Counted from the stretch's first letter, positions 48,031 through 57,924 are shown. The stretch: 64,000 bases of DNA from Paenibacillus sp. Marseille-Q4541 (GCF_018310695.1 NZ_JAGXCY010000017.1:37346-101345); one strand, 5' to 3'. Notes: generated by a model not told the origin, from the sequence alone. Made by a program: numbers and translations.

Positions 48031-49407
48031 ATGAAAAGGTTAGCAAAACAAAACAAATGGCAGAATTTTAGTTATAAATTAATGGCTGGGCTGGTCATTC
48101 TTTTACTATTTGCGCTTACGGGAAACGTTGTCCCTTCAAACGTTGTGAATTCGGAGGCAGTGAATATTCAGGAAGCAGTTAATTCGGCGAGCGTAGAAAC
48201 TGCATCACTAGCTGTACATACCGTGTTAAATAGAACGATGACTCATTCGAAGCAAGAAAAAAATGACCAATCTCAAGAAGTACGTACCTCTTACAATACT
48301 AATAAAAATAATGAAGGTCCTCTTGGATCAAAACAGGGATTGGGTGCAGCTTCAACTTCAACAGAAAAATCAAAGCGTAACAAAGTATTTTTAACTTTTG
48401 ATGATGGCCCTGGCAAACATACAGTAGAAGTGCTGGATATTCTCGACAAATATGATGTACCAGCCACATTTTTTGTGCTCGGTCAGCAAGTAGAAATATA
48501 CCCGGAATTAATTAATCGTATGTATGAAAATGGTTATGTTATTGGAAATCATACTTATGATCACGAATATGATGAGTTATATGGCTCTTTCCCAGATTTC
48601 TGGAATCAGATCAAACAAACAGAGGAAGCAGTGAGACGGATCACGGGGGAAAGACCACAACTCGTTCGAGCACCTGGAGGAACATCAGGTCATTTTGATT
48701 CCACTTATTTCGATTTAATGGAGCAAGCGGGTTACACCGTTACGGATTGGAATGTGGACAGTGGTGATTCACTGAGGAAAGGTGTTCCCGCCAAAGAAAT
48801 TATTAAAAACGCAACCAAGGTAACTGCCAGTGGGGATCTGGTTGTGCTAATGCATGATGGAGGAAACCATGCAGAGACGGTCAAAGCTTTGCCAGCGATA
48901 ATAGAGTATTATCAAGCACAGCAGTATGAGTTTGCAAGCCTTGATCCTGCTGAGAAACCGGTCCAGTTCAAAGTTAAGTCTCAAGGTTCTACCGATAAGA
49001 AGATTCAGCCAAGCAAAGAATGGATAAATAATCATATCGCTCCTAATCGCGCTTTATTTGGTGCTGGGCCTTCGCTTGTCATTGAAGCAGGTAAACTTGT
49101 GACTAAACTTGCGCCTGGTGAATATCAGGAAAAGCAAGATCAGCTTCTTGTTCCGCTTAGAGTTATTGTGGAGAGATATGGAGGTACAGTGAAGTGGAAC
49201 GGTGCAGATCGGATCGCTACCGCAACATGGGCTGGAAATGAGATTAAAGTGAATCCAGACAAACAGTTACTTGCCGGGGAAGAAGGGCGAGTAGAGATGA
49301 AGTCTGGTGCCATATGGGTCTCTTTGAGAGATCTGCTTTCAGCCGCAAATTATACGGTGAAATCCATCGAGCGTAATCAAGGTGAACTAATCGTAAAGGC
49401 TAGTTGA
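48031..49407 (+). CDS. Polysaccharide deacetylase (CE4) with a stalk-like domain
   Basis: 458 residues. N-terminal membrane/signal helix (about 15-38), a Ser/Asn-rich linker, then a CE4 deacetylase domain (about 115-305) with all five motifs: TFDDGPGKHT, NHTYDHEY, VRAPGGTSG, DWNVDSGDS and VLMHDGG, so the catalytic Asp and metal ligands are intact. Residues about 330-458 are a Cu-amine-oxidase-N-like domain (QLLVPLRVIVERYGGTVKW). Likely deacetylates peptidoglycan outside the membrane. Ribosome-binding site ATGGGGGCG is modest. Confidence 0.92.
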   Translation: MKRLAKQNKWQNFSYKLMAGLVILLLFALTGNVVPSNVVNSEAVNIQEAVNSASVETASLAVHTVLNRTMTHSKQEKNDQSQEVRTSYNTNKNNEGPLGSKQGLGAASTSTEKSKRNKVFLTFDDGPGKHTVEVLDILDKYDVPATFFVLGQQVEIYPELINRMYENGYVIGNHTYDHEYDELYGSFPDFWNQIKQTEEAVRRITGERPQLVRAPGGTSGHFDSTYFDLMEQAGYTVTDWNVDSGDSLRKGVPAKEIIKNATKVTASGDLVVLMHDGGNHAETVKALPAIIEYYQAQQYEFASLDPAEKPVQFKVKSQGSTDKKIQPSKEWINNHIAPNRALFGAGPSLVIEAGKLVTKLAPGEYQEKQDQLLVPLRVIVERYGGTVKWNGADRIATATWAGNEIKVNPDKQLLAGEEGRVEMKSGAIWVSLRDLLSAANYTVKSIERNQGELIVKAS

Positions 49408-49512
49408 ATCATATTTATCCCATTGAAATAGTTCTTGACTTCAAGCTTTGATTTTTATATGTTTATTACACGGTTTAGCTGATCATCATATCAGTTAAGC
49501 AGGAACGTGAAT

Positions 49513-49602
49513 AAAGGGGAGTAGCTGTTACAGCAAAGTCGTCAGTTCGGGAGAAAATCCCCGGCTTTGTTGGCAACCATTCGTTGTTAGCGAGACCTTT
49601 AC
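49513..49602 (+). ncRNA. yybP-ykoY manganese riboswitch
   Basis: Conserved elements in order: AAAGGGGAGTAGC, CGTCAGTTCGGGA, ATCCCCGGCTTTGTTGGCAACC and AGCGAGACCTTT. The next gene is a TerC-family exporter, a classical target. Mn2+ should switch the gene on. Confidence 0.95.
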
Positions 49603-49630
49603 CACACTCTGTGGTAGAGGTCTCTTTTTT
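49592..49630 (+). terminator. Riboswitch-linked terminator 1
   Basis: GAGACCTTTACCACA (49592-49606) pairs with TGTGGTAGAGGTCTC (49610-49624), then TTTTTT. Its left arm is the conserved 3' segment of the aptamer, so aptamer and terminator exclude each other. Confidence 0.9.
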
Positions 49631-49635
49631 GATGG

Positions 49636-49674
49636 AGACCTTTGCCAAGCCGGCAAAGGTCTTTTTGTTTTTAT
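49636..49674 (+). terminator. Terminator 2 in tandem before the TerC gene
   Basis: AGACCTTTGCC (49636-49646) pairs perfectly with GGCAAAGGTCT (49652-49662), loop AAGCC, followed by TTTTGTTTTT. Its left arm copies the start of terminator 1. Confidence 0.85.
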
Positions 49675-49698
49675 TAAATTATTTTAGGAGGATGCTTT

Positions 49699-50523
49699 AT
49701 GGATTTATTTTTAGAGTATGGATGGGTACTACTGGTACTCATTGTACTAGAAGGACTACTTGCTGCAGATAATGCACTAGTCCTTGCAATCATGGTTAAA
49801 CATCTGCCTGAAGAAAAACGTAAAAAAGCATTGTTTTACGGTTTGCTTGGCGCATTTATCTTCCGTCTGGGATCACTGTTCCTTATCTCTTTCTTGGTCG
49901 ATGTTTGGCAGGTACAGGCGCTGGGAGCGATCTACCTCCTATACATCTCCATCAACCACACAGTCAAGCACTTCCTCAAAGGAAGAAAGCAGACAGACGA
50001 GGCAAAAGCAAAACCAGAGAAACCAAAGAAACAATCCGGTTTTTGGATGACGGTTTTCAAAGTAGAAGTTGCGGATATTGCCTTCGCAGTCGATTCGATT
50101 CTGGCTGCGGTAGCTTTGGCCGTAGCGTTGCCGCCTAGTGGACTTCCAGACATTGGTGGACTGGACGGAGGACAATTTATTGTCATCTTCCTTGGCGGTT
50201 TTATCGGACTGATCATTATGCGTTTTGCAGCAAGCTTTTTCGTTAAATTGTTGCAACAGCGTCCAGGTCTTGAAGTAGCTGCCTTCCTAATTGTAGGTTG
50301 GGTAGGGGTTAAGCTTGCAGTAATCACTTTGGCACACCCTGATGTAGCTGTAATTGATTCTCACTTCCCGCATAATGCCATCTGGAAGGGATCATTCTAT
50401 TTTGTTCTAGTGGCTATTGCTGCACTTGGATGGTTCCTGTCTTCTAAGCAAGAAATTTCGGATGATGAAAATGCAATCAAAGAAGTCGAAGAGCAACAAC
50501 CGGCGAAAGATACATCTAAATAA
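49699..50523 (+). CDS. TerC-family membrane protein, probable manganese exporter
   Basis: 274 residues with about seven membrane helices. TerC marks: EGLLAADNALVLAIMV in helix 2 and KVEVADIAFAVDSILAAVALA, both with conserved Asp residues lining the metal path. Members such as YkoY export Mn2+, and the Mn riboswitch directly upstream supports that. AGGAGG precedes the ATG. Confidence 0.93.
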   Translation: MDLFLEYGWVLLVLIVLEGLLAADNALVLAIMVKHLPEEKRKKALFYGLLGAFIFRLGSLFLISFLVDVWQVQALGAIYLLYISINHTVKHFLKGRKQTDEAKAKPEKPKKQSGFWMTVFKVEVADIAFAVDSILAAVALAVALPPSGLPDIGGLDGGQFIVIFLGGFIGLIIMRFAASFFVKLLQQRPGLEVAAFLIVGWVGVKLAVITLAHPDVAVIDSHFPHNAIWKGSFYFVLVAIAALGWFLSSKQEISDDENAIKEVEEQQPAKDTSK

Positions 50524-50541
50524 TCTAAAATGCATTTTTTA

Positions 50542-50580
50542 CAAAAAAGGTCTGGGGCTTTTCTCCAGGCCTTTTTTGTT
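50542..50580 (+). terminator. Intrinsic terminator after the TerC gene
   Basis: AAAAAAGGTCTGG pairs with CCAGGCCTTTTTT, T-rich tail. Confidence 0.9.
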
Positions 50581-50678
50581 GTGCTTCCTATGTCTATTTA
50601 CTCTATGAAAGGGAATACTAGCAAAAATAGAGTGAACAAAAAGTGAGTAGGACTGTGGATTAAGGAGGAGTTATCGCC

Positions 50679-51647
50679 ATGGAATATATGAAATCTAGTG
50701 AATATGCTTCTGGTCTACTTGAGAGAGTAATTCAGCGTGTGGAGACCGTTATTGTTGGTAAGAAGAAAGAAATTAGGTTAATTCTTATCGCTATGCTCTC
50801 CGGGGGGCATGTATTGCTGGAGGATGTGCCTGGTACAGGAAAAACAAGGTTGATTCGTACACTGGCTTCCTGTCTATCCGCGAATTTTGGACGAATCCAG
50901 TTTACATCTGACGTCATGCCTTCTGATGTAACAGGAACATCCGTTTATAAACCGATGACTGGAGAGTTTGAGTATCGTCCTGGACCTATCATGGCAAACA
51001 TCATTTTAGGTGATGAAATAAACCGCGCGTCACCTCGAACTCAGTCTGCCTTACTTGAAGCAATGGAGGAGAAGCACGTTACAGTGGATGGAGTTACCTA
51101 TGCTTTGCCACGTCCATTTTTGCTACTGGCTACCCAAAATCCTCTACAGTTTGAAGGTACCTATCGTCTTCCTGAAGCACAATTGGATCGGTTTCTTATG
51201 AAGCTGAGTTTAGGATACCCGGATATTGATGGTGAGATCGAGATTATGAATCGGCAGGAGTTTGTGTCTATTTCCCCTGTGAAACCCGTTATGTTAGCAG
51301 AAGAACTTGTTAAAATGCAACGTGAAGTTGCTGGTGTTTTTGTCGATCCTTCATTAAAAAAATACATCGCTGAATTTGCTGCTGCATCGCGAAAACACAA
51401 GGATTTGGTGCTCGGAATCAGCCCACGGGGAAGTCTTGCGTGGATGATGGCTTCTCAAGCAGCTGCTTATTTGAATGGAAGAACTTATGTCATTCCTGAT
51501 GATGTGAAAGAAGTTGCTTTACCCGTTTTGTCTCATCGAATACGTACTCGCTATGAACTCTTGCAATCCTCGGATGCAGAGCGGATTGTCGTTTCTTTGC
51601 TTCAACAATTACCTGTTCCCGTACAGTCCTCAAGAATGAGGGGATAA
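50679..51647 (+). CDS. MoxR-family AAA+ ATPase
   Basis: 322-residue chaperone-like ATPase: Walker A LLEDVPGTGKTRLIR, Walker B ILGDEINRASPRTQSALLEAM, sensor LLLATQNPLQFEGTYRLPEAQLDRF. First gene of a MoxR-DUF58-transglutaminase operon, a conserved trio in Bacillales. Probably acts on the partner proteins; client unknown. AAGGAGG 9 bases before ATG. Confidence 0.94.
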   Translation: MEYMKSSEYASGLLERVIQRVETVIVGKKKEIRLILIAMLSGGHVLLEDVPGTGKTRLIRTLASCLSANFGRIQFTSDVMPSDVTGTSVYKPMTGEFEYRPGPIMANIILGDEINRASPRTQSALLEAMEEKHVTVDGVTYALPRPFLLLATQNPLQFEGTYRLPEAQLDRFLMKLSLGYPDIDGEIEIMNRQEFVSISPVKPVMLAEELVKMQREVAGVFVDPSLKKYIAEFAAASRKHKDLVLGISPRGSLAWMMASQAAAYLNGRTYVIPDDVKEVALPVLSHRIRTRYELLQSSDAERIVVSLLQQLPVPVQSSRMRG

Positions 51648-51651
51648 GCAT

Positions 51652-52926
51652 ATGTGGAGAACATTTATCAGTCCACTGGTTATGTTGCTAATCACAAGCC
51701 TTCTTTTTTTCGTATATCAATTACAGGGTGGAGAGACCCTTCTGTTCCTGATTGTATGCTGTATCATCCTTACTGGCTACGGCATCTTTGCACAGATCGT
51801 CGGTCCAAGCAGGATACATATATCGAGAGACTTTCAGCCAAATCGGGTTACTGCAGGAGAGAAGGCTGAGGTGCGAATTCAGGTAACGGTAGAGTCCAAG
51901 ATCCCCTTATTGTGGTTGAAGATTGAGGAGGCTGTCCCTTTTAAACATACACATATCATTTTTCCCCGCAGACGCTATTATCAAAGTTCCTATTCTTATC
52001 ATCTAAAGGCAATTCACCGGGGGGTATACTCCTTTGAACACTGCAAAATTACCTGGGGGGATGCATTTGGTTGGTTTACTCGAAGTAAACAGGTCGAAGT
52101 GCCAGGCGAATTCATTGTCCATCCATCTTTTCATCCACATTATACAGACTCACAGGAAGAGTATGGGAAAACGCAAGATGGACAACGAACCCGAAGCAGC
52201 TACCTAGAGGAATGGAAAGGTTATGAAGTGAGGGAGTATAACACGGGAGACTCTCTCCGCTCTATTCATTGGAAGAGCTCGGCAAGACGGGGCAAGTTAC
52301 AAGTCCGCATTCCAGAAGAAAGCCAAGCAAACAGGCTATATCTTATTTTGGATAATGAAGCTTACTCTTATATGTACAAGGGCAAAGATGGTTTAGATGA
52401 GCTTTCATGGGAAGCGTATGATACTGCGATTTCGCTTTGTGCTGTTGCTCTGAAAAAGGCATATAACAATGGGATTTCACCCTATATAGCTACCTATTCT
52501 ACTCAAGCAGGAAGACATACTTGCCACTGGGCGAAGACGAAGGAATCAATGAATGGGTCAAACGAGAAGCTAATTAATCAATTGGATTATTTGTCACGAC
52601 TGGAACCGGAAGGGAAAACGGAGAGGAATGCCAAGGAGAATCGTTCACTCGCAGGGAGTAGTGTAGAAATGGTTTGGCCTACCACAAGCACTCACTCCTT
52701 TCCTGTTGGCTCACAAGTTTATGTGGTAACAGGTTGTTTGAATGAACAGAACGTAGAGCTGGCAAAAGAGCTCAGTAGGCAAGGATTACGGGTACATTTT
52801 TATGAGATGACAGATTGGAAGAAGAAGCACAAATCGCAGAAAGTCAAAGAACATTTCTTGGCGGCTGAACTGGAAAAGGAACGAATCTGGGTACAGGCGG
52901 TACCATCTATTTTGGAGAGTGTCTGA
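51652..52926 (+). CDS. DUF58 membrane protein
   Basis: 424 residues: two N-terminal membrane helices (about 5-50), an extended beta-rich segment and the DUF58 core (YEVREYNTGDSLRSIHWKSSARRGKLQVRI, about 185-215), followed by a vWA-like region. Starts 5 bases after the MoxR gene. DUF58 function is not established; by association it works with the MoxR ATPase. Confidence 0.9.
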   Translation: MWRTFISPLVMLLITSLLFFVYQLQGGETLLFLIVCCIILTGYGIFAQIVGPSRIHISRDFQPNRVTAGEKAEVRIQVTVESKIPLLWLKIEEAVPFKHTHIIFPRRRYYQSSYSYHLKAIHRGVYSFEHCKITWGDAFGWFTRSKQVEVPGEFIVHPSFHPHYTDSQEEYGKTQDGQRTRSSYLEEWKGYEVREYNTGDSLRSIHWKSSARRGKLQVRIPEESQANRLYLILDNEAYSYMYKGKDGLDELSWEAYDTAISLCAVALKKAYNNGISPYIATYSTQAGRHTCHWAKTKESMNGSNEKLINQLDYLSRLEPEGKTERNAKENRSLAGSSVEMVWPTTSTHSFPVGSQVYVVTGCLNEQNVELAKELSRQGLRVHFYEMTDWKKKHKSQKVKEHFLAAELEKERIWVQAVPSILESV

Positions 52927-52949
52927 CGTAAAGGGGAGGAGGAACTTGT

Positions 52950-55223
52950 GTGGTATCGACTGAGGTAAGCGTGAAAACAAACGGATATAGTGAACCCTGG
53001 CTGTACCGGTTGGGAGTATCGTTTTTACTATACATCATGTTTATAGACTGGTTTATGCCTGCAGGTATAGGAGAGCAATCTCATCTTTCTCCTTCTATGG
53101 TGACAATGATCATCCTTACGGCTGTACTGCTTTTTATCGGGAGTCTGCGAATTTCTTTGAAATATACGATTGGTATGAGAGTAGTTTGTGCACTGATTGG
53201 CCTGTGGTGGATGCTGCTGCCATCAGCGGGAGAGACATGGGTACTGGATTATGGAAATACGCTTCAAAAGGACATTGAGAGTTGGGTGGGCTCTGGGCAT
53301 TTTCGTGATGTCAGTGAGGAATCAAGAGCGCTTACCATCGTCATAGGATGGACGCTTTTTGTAACTTCTGTTCAGATGTTGGCTATTCAGCTGCGAACCG
53401 TCTTTTTGTTTGGTATAGTTACCGTCGTTTATTTACTTTGCATGGAGCTATTGAATGGTATTCACTCTCCCGGCGGAATGATTCGGACTGTATGCTGTTT
53501 TTTATTGTTGCAGTCTTTATTGCAGCTACCGAGGTTATTAGGAATAGTGGAAGAGTCTATCGCGAGCAAAAAACCACATGTAAACTGGGCGGGAACAGCA
53601 GTTGCTATTGTACTGATGACTACATTTACGACGACATCCATTGCTTCTGCGATCCCTGCAAAATCGGGAGATAGTGAAGTACTTACAAGTATTTGGGATA
53701 AGGTTTCTGAGTGGGCAAGTTCTAAGCCAGATCGAAATGCAGCAGCTACTTTTGCTACTACGGGCTACGATCCAGCCGGGAGGGATATGGGAGCACCGCT
53801 TGTGCAAAGCAATGCAGTTTATTTTACGGCGACGAGTCCTACTCCCGCCTATTGGAGAGGGCAATCTCGAAGTATCTATGACGGCAGAAGTTGGCAGCGT
53901 GCGGGAGCAGCATTTGAAGCCTATGAGTACATTAGCACGAACGGAAGAATTAGGGAGGAAGAGATTGAAGAAAATCCATATTTTCGTTTGGTAAAACAGA
54001 CGATTACTCTTCAGGAGCCAGCAAAGGGAGGATCGGATATCTTTGCCGGGGGAGTACCTTTGCGCCTATCATTTAACGATGTTAACGGAGACGGTACAAC
54101 GAATGAGAATCATCTGTCTGGACATGATAAAAATGGTTCTAGCCTTTATATATGGAGCGACCCTTCTTCGGGAAACTTGAGATTTGATGATAAACAATTA
54201 ACCGAACCTGTTCAGAATTACAGTATGGATGTGCTACTGCCTGTTCAAGATTTGACAGTGCTTCGTAAAGCAAAAGGAGAAGATCCAGCTTCCGTCCGCA
54301 AGACAGATCTTCAGCTTCCTTCTAGTTTGCCGAAACGAGTTCAGGATCTCGCAGCTTCCATTACAAGCGGTACAAACAATCGGTATGATGCGGTTATGTC
54401 CGTGTCCCGGTATTTAAAAACAAACTATACTTATACACTAAACACACGAGTTCCTGGGATTGATAAGGATTTTGTAGATGACTTCCTATTTGTAACGAAA
54501 AAAGGATACTGCAACCATTTTTCTACAGCTATGGTTATTCTACTTCGAAGTGAAGGGATTCCTGCCAGATACGTGCAGGGATTTGCGCCTGGTGAACGTG
54601 ATGAGCAGCAATCAGGCAAGTATACGGTCACTCAAGCCGATGCGCATTCTTGGGTAGAAGTTTATTTTCCGGGGGCCGGATGGTTTCCCTTTGAAGCAAC
54701 CCCGGGTTTTGAAATGGCACCCGAGGAGCAAGCTGTGTCTACCGTTGATAAACCAGAAGCCGGCATTTCGAAGACGAGTGGATTTCAAAAAACAGCGAGC
54801 GATTGGATCGATGTTTTACGTACATGGATCGCTGGCGGAGTTCAGCCGCATGTACTGGCATGGACTGCAGCCGTAATGCTGTTGCTCACGGCTGTGGTTG
54901 TGGCGGGGCGTACATATGGCCCCGCCTTACGGCTCCGGCTGCGGCTGATTTGGCCGCGCCGTGCCTTCCCAGACCGCGATCGCCTGCTTCACATCGGCGC
55001 TCCGGTTTGGGACTTGCTCGCGCAGCGCTATGGCAAGCGCGAGAGTGGGCTTACGCTGCGGGAATATATCGCAGCGCTGCCCGTTATGGATGACGCCGTA
55101 CGCGATGAGGTACGGCGGTTCGCCGCGGACTGGGAAGCCCTGGTCTATGGACCAGCTGGCCCTTCCCGCGGCGAGAGCACTGCTTTTTTACAGCGCTGCC
55201 TGCGTATCGCTAAATTCCTGTAA
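52950..55223 (+). CDS. Transglutaminase-like (TgpA-type) membrane protein
   Basis: 757 residues from GTG 52950 (GGGGAGGAGG 8 bases upstream). About six N-terminal helices, a large external domain, the transglutaminase core (about 505-600: Cys in KKGYCNHFSTAMVILLRSEG, His in TQADAHSWVEVYFPGAGW, Asp/Glu in FPFEATPGF), one more membrane helix (about 640) and a DUF4129-like cytosolic tail. Catalytic Cys-His present. The last 330 bases are GC-rich (43 of 60 in 54901-54960) against 29 of 60 in 54301-54360. Third gene of the MoxR operon. Confidence 0.92.
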   Translation: MVSTEVSVKTNGYSEPWLYRLGVSFLLYIMFIDWFMPAGIGEQSHLSPSMVTMIILTAVLLFIGSLRISLKYTIGMRVVCALIGLWWMLLPSAGETWVLDYGNTLQKDIESWVGSGHFRDVSEESRALTIVIGWTLFVTSVQMLAIQLRTVFLFGIVTVVYLLCMELLNGIHSPGGMIRTVCCFLLLQSLLQLPRLLGIVEESIASKKPHVNWAGTAVAIVLMTTFTTTSIASAIPAKSGDSEVLTSIWDKVSEWASSKPDRNAAATFATTGYDPAGRDMGAPLVQSNAVYFTATSPTPAYWRGQSRSIYDGRSWQRAGAAFEAYEYISTNGRIREEEIEENPYFRLVKQTITLQEPAKGGSDIFAGGVPLRLSFNDVNGDGTTNENHLSGHDKNGSSLYIWSDPSSGNLRFDDKQLTEPVQNYSMDVLLPVQDLTVLRKAKGEDPASVRKTDLQLPSSLPKRVQDLAASITSGTNNRYDAVMSVSRYLKTNYTYTLNTRVPGIDKDFVDDFLFVTKKGYCNHFSTAMVILLRSEGIPARYVQGFAPGERDEQQSGKYTVTQADAHSWVEVYFPGAGWFPFEATPGFEMAPEEQAVSTVDKPEAGISKTSGFQKTASDWIDVLRTWIAGGVQPHVLAWTAAVMLLLTAVVVAGRTYGPALRLRLRLIWPRRAFPDRDRLLHIGAPVWDLLAQRYGKRESGLTLREYIAALPVMDDAVRDEVRRFAADWEALVYGPAGPSRGESTAFLQRCLRIAKFL

Positions 55224-55326
55224 AGAAAGCGCTGTTTATTTACTGGCGAAAGATAGCAGAATCCTCGTCTAGGTGAGAAGACTTTTTTTGACAATATTTT
55301 ATTAATAAGAAGAAAACGAGCTTTCC

Positions 55327-55356
55327 TTGACGTCAGGTTTTGTCGCCCAGTATAAT
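55327..55356 (+). promoter_or_regulatory. guaA promoter
   Basis: -35 TTGACG (55327-55332), 18-bp spacer, -10 TATAAT (55351-55356), about 30 bases before the ATG. No purine riboswitch fits in the short leader. Confidence 0.78.
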
Positions 55357-55386
55357 TAGTCTCATTGAATTGAGGGAGGCACGGTA

Positions 55387-56925
55387 ATGATAAAGCCAAA
55401 TGAAATTGTCGTTGTTCTAGATTTCGGGGGACAATATAACCAATTAATCGCAAGAAGAATCCGCGATCTCGGAGTATACAGTGAACTGCTTCCATATAAC
55501 ACACCAGCAGAGAAAATACGTGAACTTGCTCCAAAAGGTATCGTTTTTTCCGGCGGCCCTTCCAGTGTTTATGCTGAGAATGCACCGCATGTAGATCCTG
55601 CTGTGTATGACCTGGGCTTGCCGATTTTCGGTATTTGCTACGGTATGCAGATGATGGCCCATCAACTTGAGGGTAAAGTAGAACGTGCTCATAAACGTGA
55701 GTATGGTAAGGCAGATGTTCTTTTTAACGCAGGTTCTGACCTGATAGCAGGTCTCGAACAGAATCAAACCGTTTGGATGAGTCATGGAGACCACGTTGTT
55801 TCCTTGCCAACAGGATTTAAACTTGATGCAGGAACGGAAAGTGCTCCGATTGCAGCAATGAGCCACCCAGAACGTAAACTGTATGCAGTTCAGTTCCACC
55901 CAGAAGTGCGCCATTCATTGAATGGTAACGACATGATTCGTAACTTCCTCTATAACGTGTGTGGTTGTGAAGGTAACTGGAGCATGGAGACTTTTATTGA
56001 CGACAAGATTCGCGAGATTCGTGAGCAAGTTGGCGATAAAAAAGTACTTTGTGCCCTGAGTGGCGGCGTTGATTCCTCGGTAGTTGCAGCATTGATCCAC
56101 AGAGCGATCGGTGACCAACTGACTTGTATGTTTATCGATCACGGTCTTTTGCGTAAAGGTGAAGCAGAAGGCGTTATGGAAACTTTCGTAGGTAAATTCG
56201 ATATGAAAGTGGTTAAAATTGATGCTCGTGATCGCTTTATGTCCAAGCTAGCAGGAGTAGAAGATCCAGAACAAAAACGTAAAATTATCGGTAACGAATT
56301 TATTTACGTATTTGAAGAAGAATCCAGCAAATTTGATGATTTCGCATTTTTAGCACAAGGAACGCTTTATACAGATATCGTAGAGAGCGGTACGGCTACT
56401 GCGCAAACGATCAAATCTCACCACAATGTAGGCGGACTTCCTGAAGATATGAAGTTCGAACTCATTGAACCGCTGAATGCACTCTTCAAGGACGAAGTTC
56501 GTAAAGTCGGCGAAGAATGTGGATTGCCTTCAGAGATCGTATGGCGTCAACCATTCCCAGGACCAGGTCTTGCGATCCGTGTACTTGGTGAAGTAACAGA
56601 AGAGAAACTGAAAATTGTTCGTGATTCTGACTATATTTTACGTGAAGAGATTGTTAAAGCAGGTCTTGATCGTGAAATTTGGCAGTACTTTACGGCGCTT
56701 CCTAACATGAAGAGTGTAGGGGTTATGGGCGACGCTCGTACGTATTCCTATACCGTAGGTATTCGTGCAGTTACTTCCATCGATGGAATGACAGCAGACT
56801 GGGCGCGTATCCCATGGGATATTCTCGAAAAAATCTCAGTACGTATCGTTAACGAAGTGGATAACGTAAACCGTATCGTTTATGATGTGACTTCCAAACC
56901 ACCTGCAACGATTGAGTGGGAATAG
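55387..56925 (+). CDS. guaA: GMP synthase (glutamine-hydrolysing)
   Basis: Aminates XMP to GMP. 512 residues: class-I glutamine amidotransferase domain (Cys in [12 protein letters not shown], His/Glu in QFHPEVRHS), the ATP pyrophosphatase PP-loop [14 protein letters not shown] (about 224-237), and the C-terminal dimerisation domain ending PATIEWE. Ribosome-binding site GAGGGAGG. Neighbouring purine-salvage and permease genes fit the role. Confidence 0.97.
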   Translation: MIKPNEIVVVLDFGGQYNQLIARRIRDLGVYSELLPYNTPAEKIRELAPKGIVFSGGPSSVYAENAPHVDPAVYDLGLPIFGICYGMQMMAHQLEGKVERAHKREYGKADVLFNAGSDLIAGLEQNQTVWMSHGDHVVSLPTGFKLDAGTESAPIAAMSHPERKLYAVQFHPEVRHSLNGNDMIRNFLYNVCGCEGNWSMETFIDDKIREIREQVGDKKVLCALSGGVDSSVVAALIHRAIGDQLTCMFIDHGLLRKGEAEGVMETFVGKFDMKVVKIDARDRFMSKLAGVEDPEQKRKIIGNEFIYVFEEESSKFDDFAFLAQGTLYTDIVESGTATAQTIKSHHNVGGLPEDMKFELIEPLNALFKDEVRKVGEECGLPSEIVWRQPFPGPGLAIRVLGEVTEEKLKIVRDSDYILREEIVKAGLDREIWQYFTALPNMKSVGVMGDARTYSYTVGIRAVTSIDGMTADWARIPWDILEKISVRIVNEVDNVNRIVYDVTSKPPATIEWE

Positions 56926-57002
56926 AATAAATATTTGATATTGTTAATTAACTACAAATCCTTGGTCTATAAGGGTTTGTGGCGTTAATAGCATGAATAA
57001 TT

Positions 57003-57055
57003 AAACACTCCCTTTTATTTGCGTTATATAGCAAATAAAAGGGAGTGTTTTTTTT
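57003..57055. terminator. Strong terminator after guaA
   Basis: 20-bp perfect stem (57003-57022 with 57031-57050), loop GTTATATA, T-run on the plus strand. Confidence 0.93.
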
Positions 57056-57075
57056 ATACGACTCTTTGAAAGTGC

Positions 57076-57129
57076 TTGCATAAACCGAAAAGTTATGATA
57101 AATTTTACTTGTCTAAAAAACATACAAGT
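57076..57129 (+). promoter_or_regulatory. deoD promoter with inverted-repeat operator
   Basis: -35 TTGCAT (57076-57081), 17-bp spacer, -10 TAAATT (57099-57104). ACTTGT (57107-57112) and ACAAGT (57124-57129) form an inverted repeat over the start site, a plausible target for the GntR-family regulator encoded at the end of this module. A weaker cre-like TGAAAGTGCTTGCA overlaps the -35. Confidence 0.55.
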
Positions 57130-57167
57130 TAAAACTAGCATATTTTCTACAAAAGGAGCAGATGAAA

Positions 57168-57881
57168 ATGATTACTACCAAAGAGACACCTCATATTAAA
57201 CCAAACGGAGTAGAAATAGCTGAAACGGTTCTGTTGCCTGGCGATCCTTTAAGAGCAAAGTTTATTGCAGAAAACTTCCTAGAAGATTACCAGTGCTTTA
57301 ACGAAGTAAGAGGAATGCTCGGGTACACGGGCACTTATAAAGGGAAGAAAATCTCTGTAATGGGTACCGGCATGGGACCAGCAAGCATGGGGATTTATTC
57401 TTGGGAATTAATCAATGTATTTGGAGTTAAGAATCTAATCCGAATTGGTACTTGTGGTGCAATGCAAGAAGATATTGAACTCTATGATGTTATTTTTGGT
57501 ATGGGAACCGCAACAGATTCCAATTACGGTCATCAATTTAATCTGCCTGGACAATATCCACTAACTGCTTCTTTTGATCTTTTGCAAAAAGCAAAGAAAA
57601 TTGCAGATGATAAAGGTCAAAAAGTTCATATCGGAAATATTTTATCAAGTGAAATTTTCTACAATGCGGATCCAACAGCGAAAGATAAATGGCGCGAGAT
57701 GGGAATACTAGCAGTTGAGATGGAATCTGTAGCACTTTATTGGAATGCCATCCAAGCACGTGTAAATGCACTATGTATTCTAACTGTTAGTGACCATGTA
57801 ATTACTGGAGCAAGAACAACTCCTGAGGAACGCCAAACTGCATTCACTAAAATGATGGAGATTGCCTTAGAGTTAGCGTAA
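57168..57881 (+). CDS. deoD: Purine-nucleoside phosphorylase, DeoD type
   Basis: Phosphorolyses purine (deoxy)nucleosides. 237 residues from ATG 57168 (AGGAG 9 bases upstream; ATG 57162 is too close). Hexameric-PNP marks: LLPGDPLRAKFIAE, GTGMGPASMGIYSWEL, RIGTCGAMQ, VEMESVALYW and catalytic Asp in LTVSDHVITG. First gene of an AT-rich module deoD-MFS-deoB-gntR. Confidence 0.95.
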   Translation: MITTKETPHIKPNGVEIAETVLLPGDPLRAKFIAENFLEDYQCFNEVRGMLGYTGTYKGKKISVMGTGMGPASMGIYSWELINVFGVKNLIRIGTCGAMQEDIELYDVIFGMGTATDSNYGHQFNLPGQYPLTASFDLLQKAKKIADDKGQKVHIGNILSSEIFYNADPTAKDKWREMGILAVEMESVALYWNAIQARVNALCILTVSDHVITGARTTPEERQTAFTKMMEIALELA

Positions 57882-57924
57882 ACTACTTCTTTCATACAAA
57901 AGTAAATGATATAAAAGTCTAGAT

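Noticed and set aside
55224..55245. cre-like GAAAGCGCTGTTTA after the transglutaminase gene
   Set aside because: At least three mismatches to the consensus and no downstream target at suitable distance.
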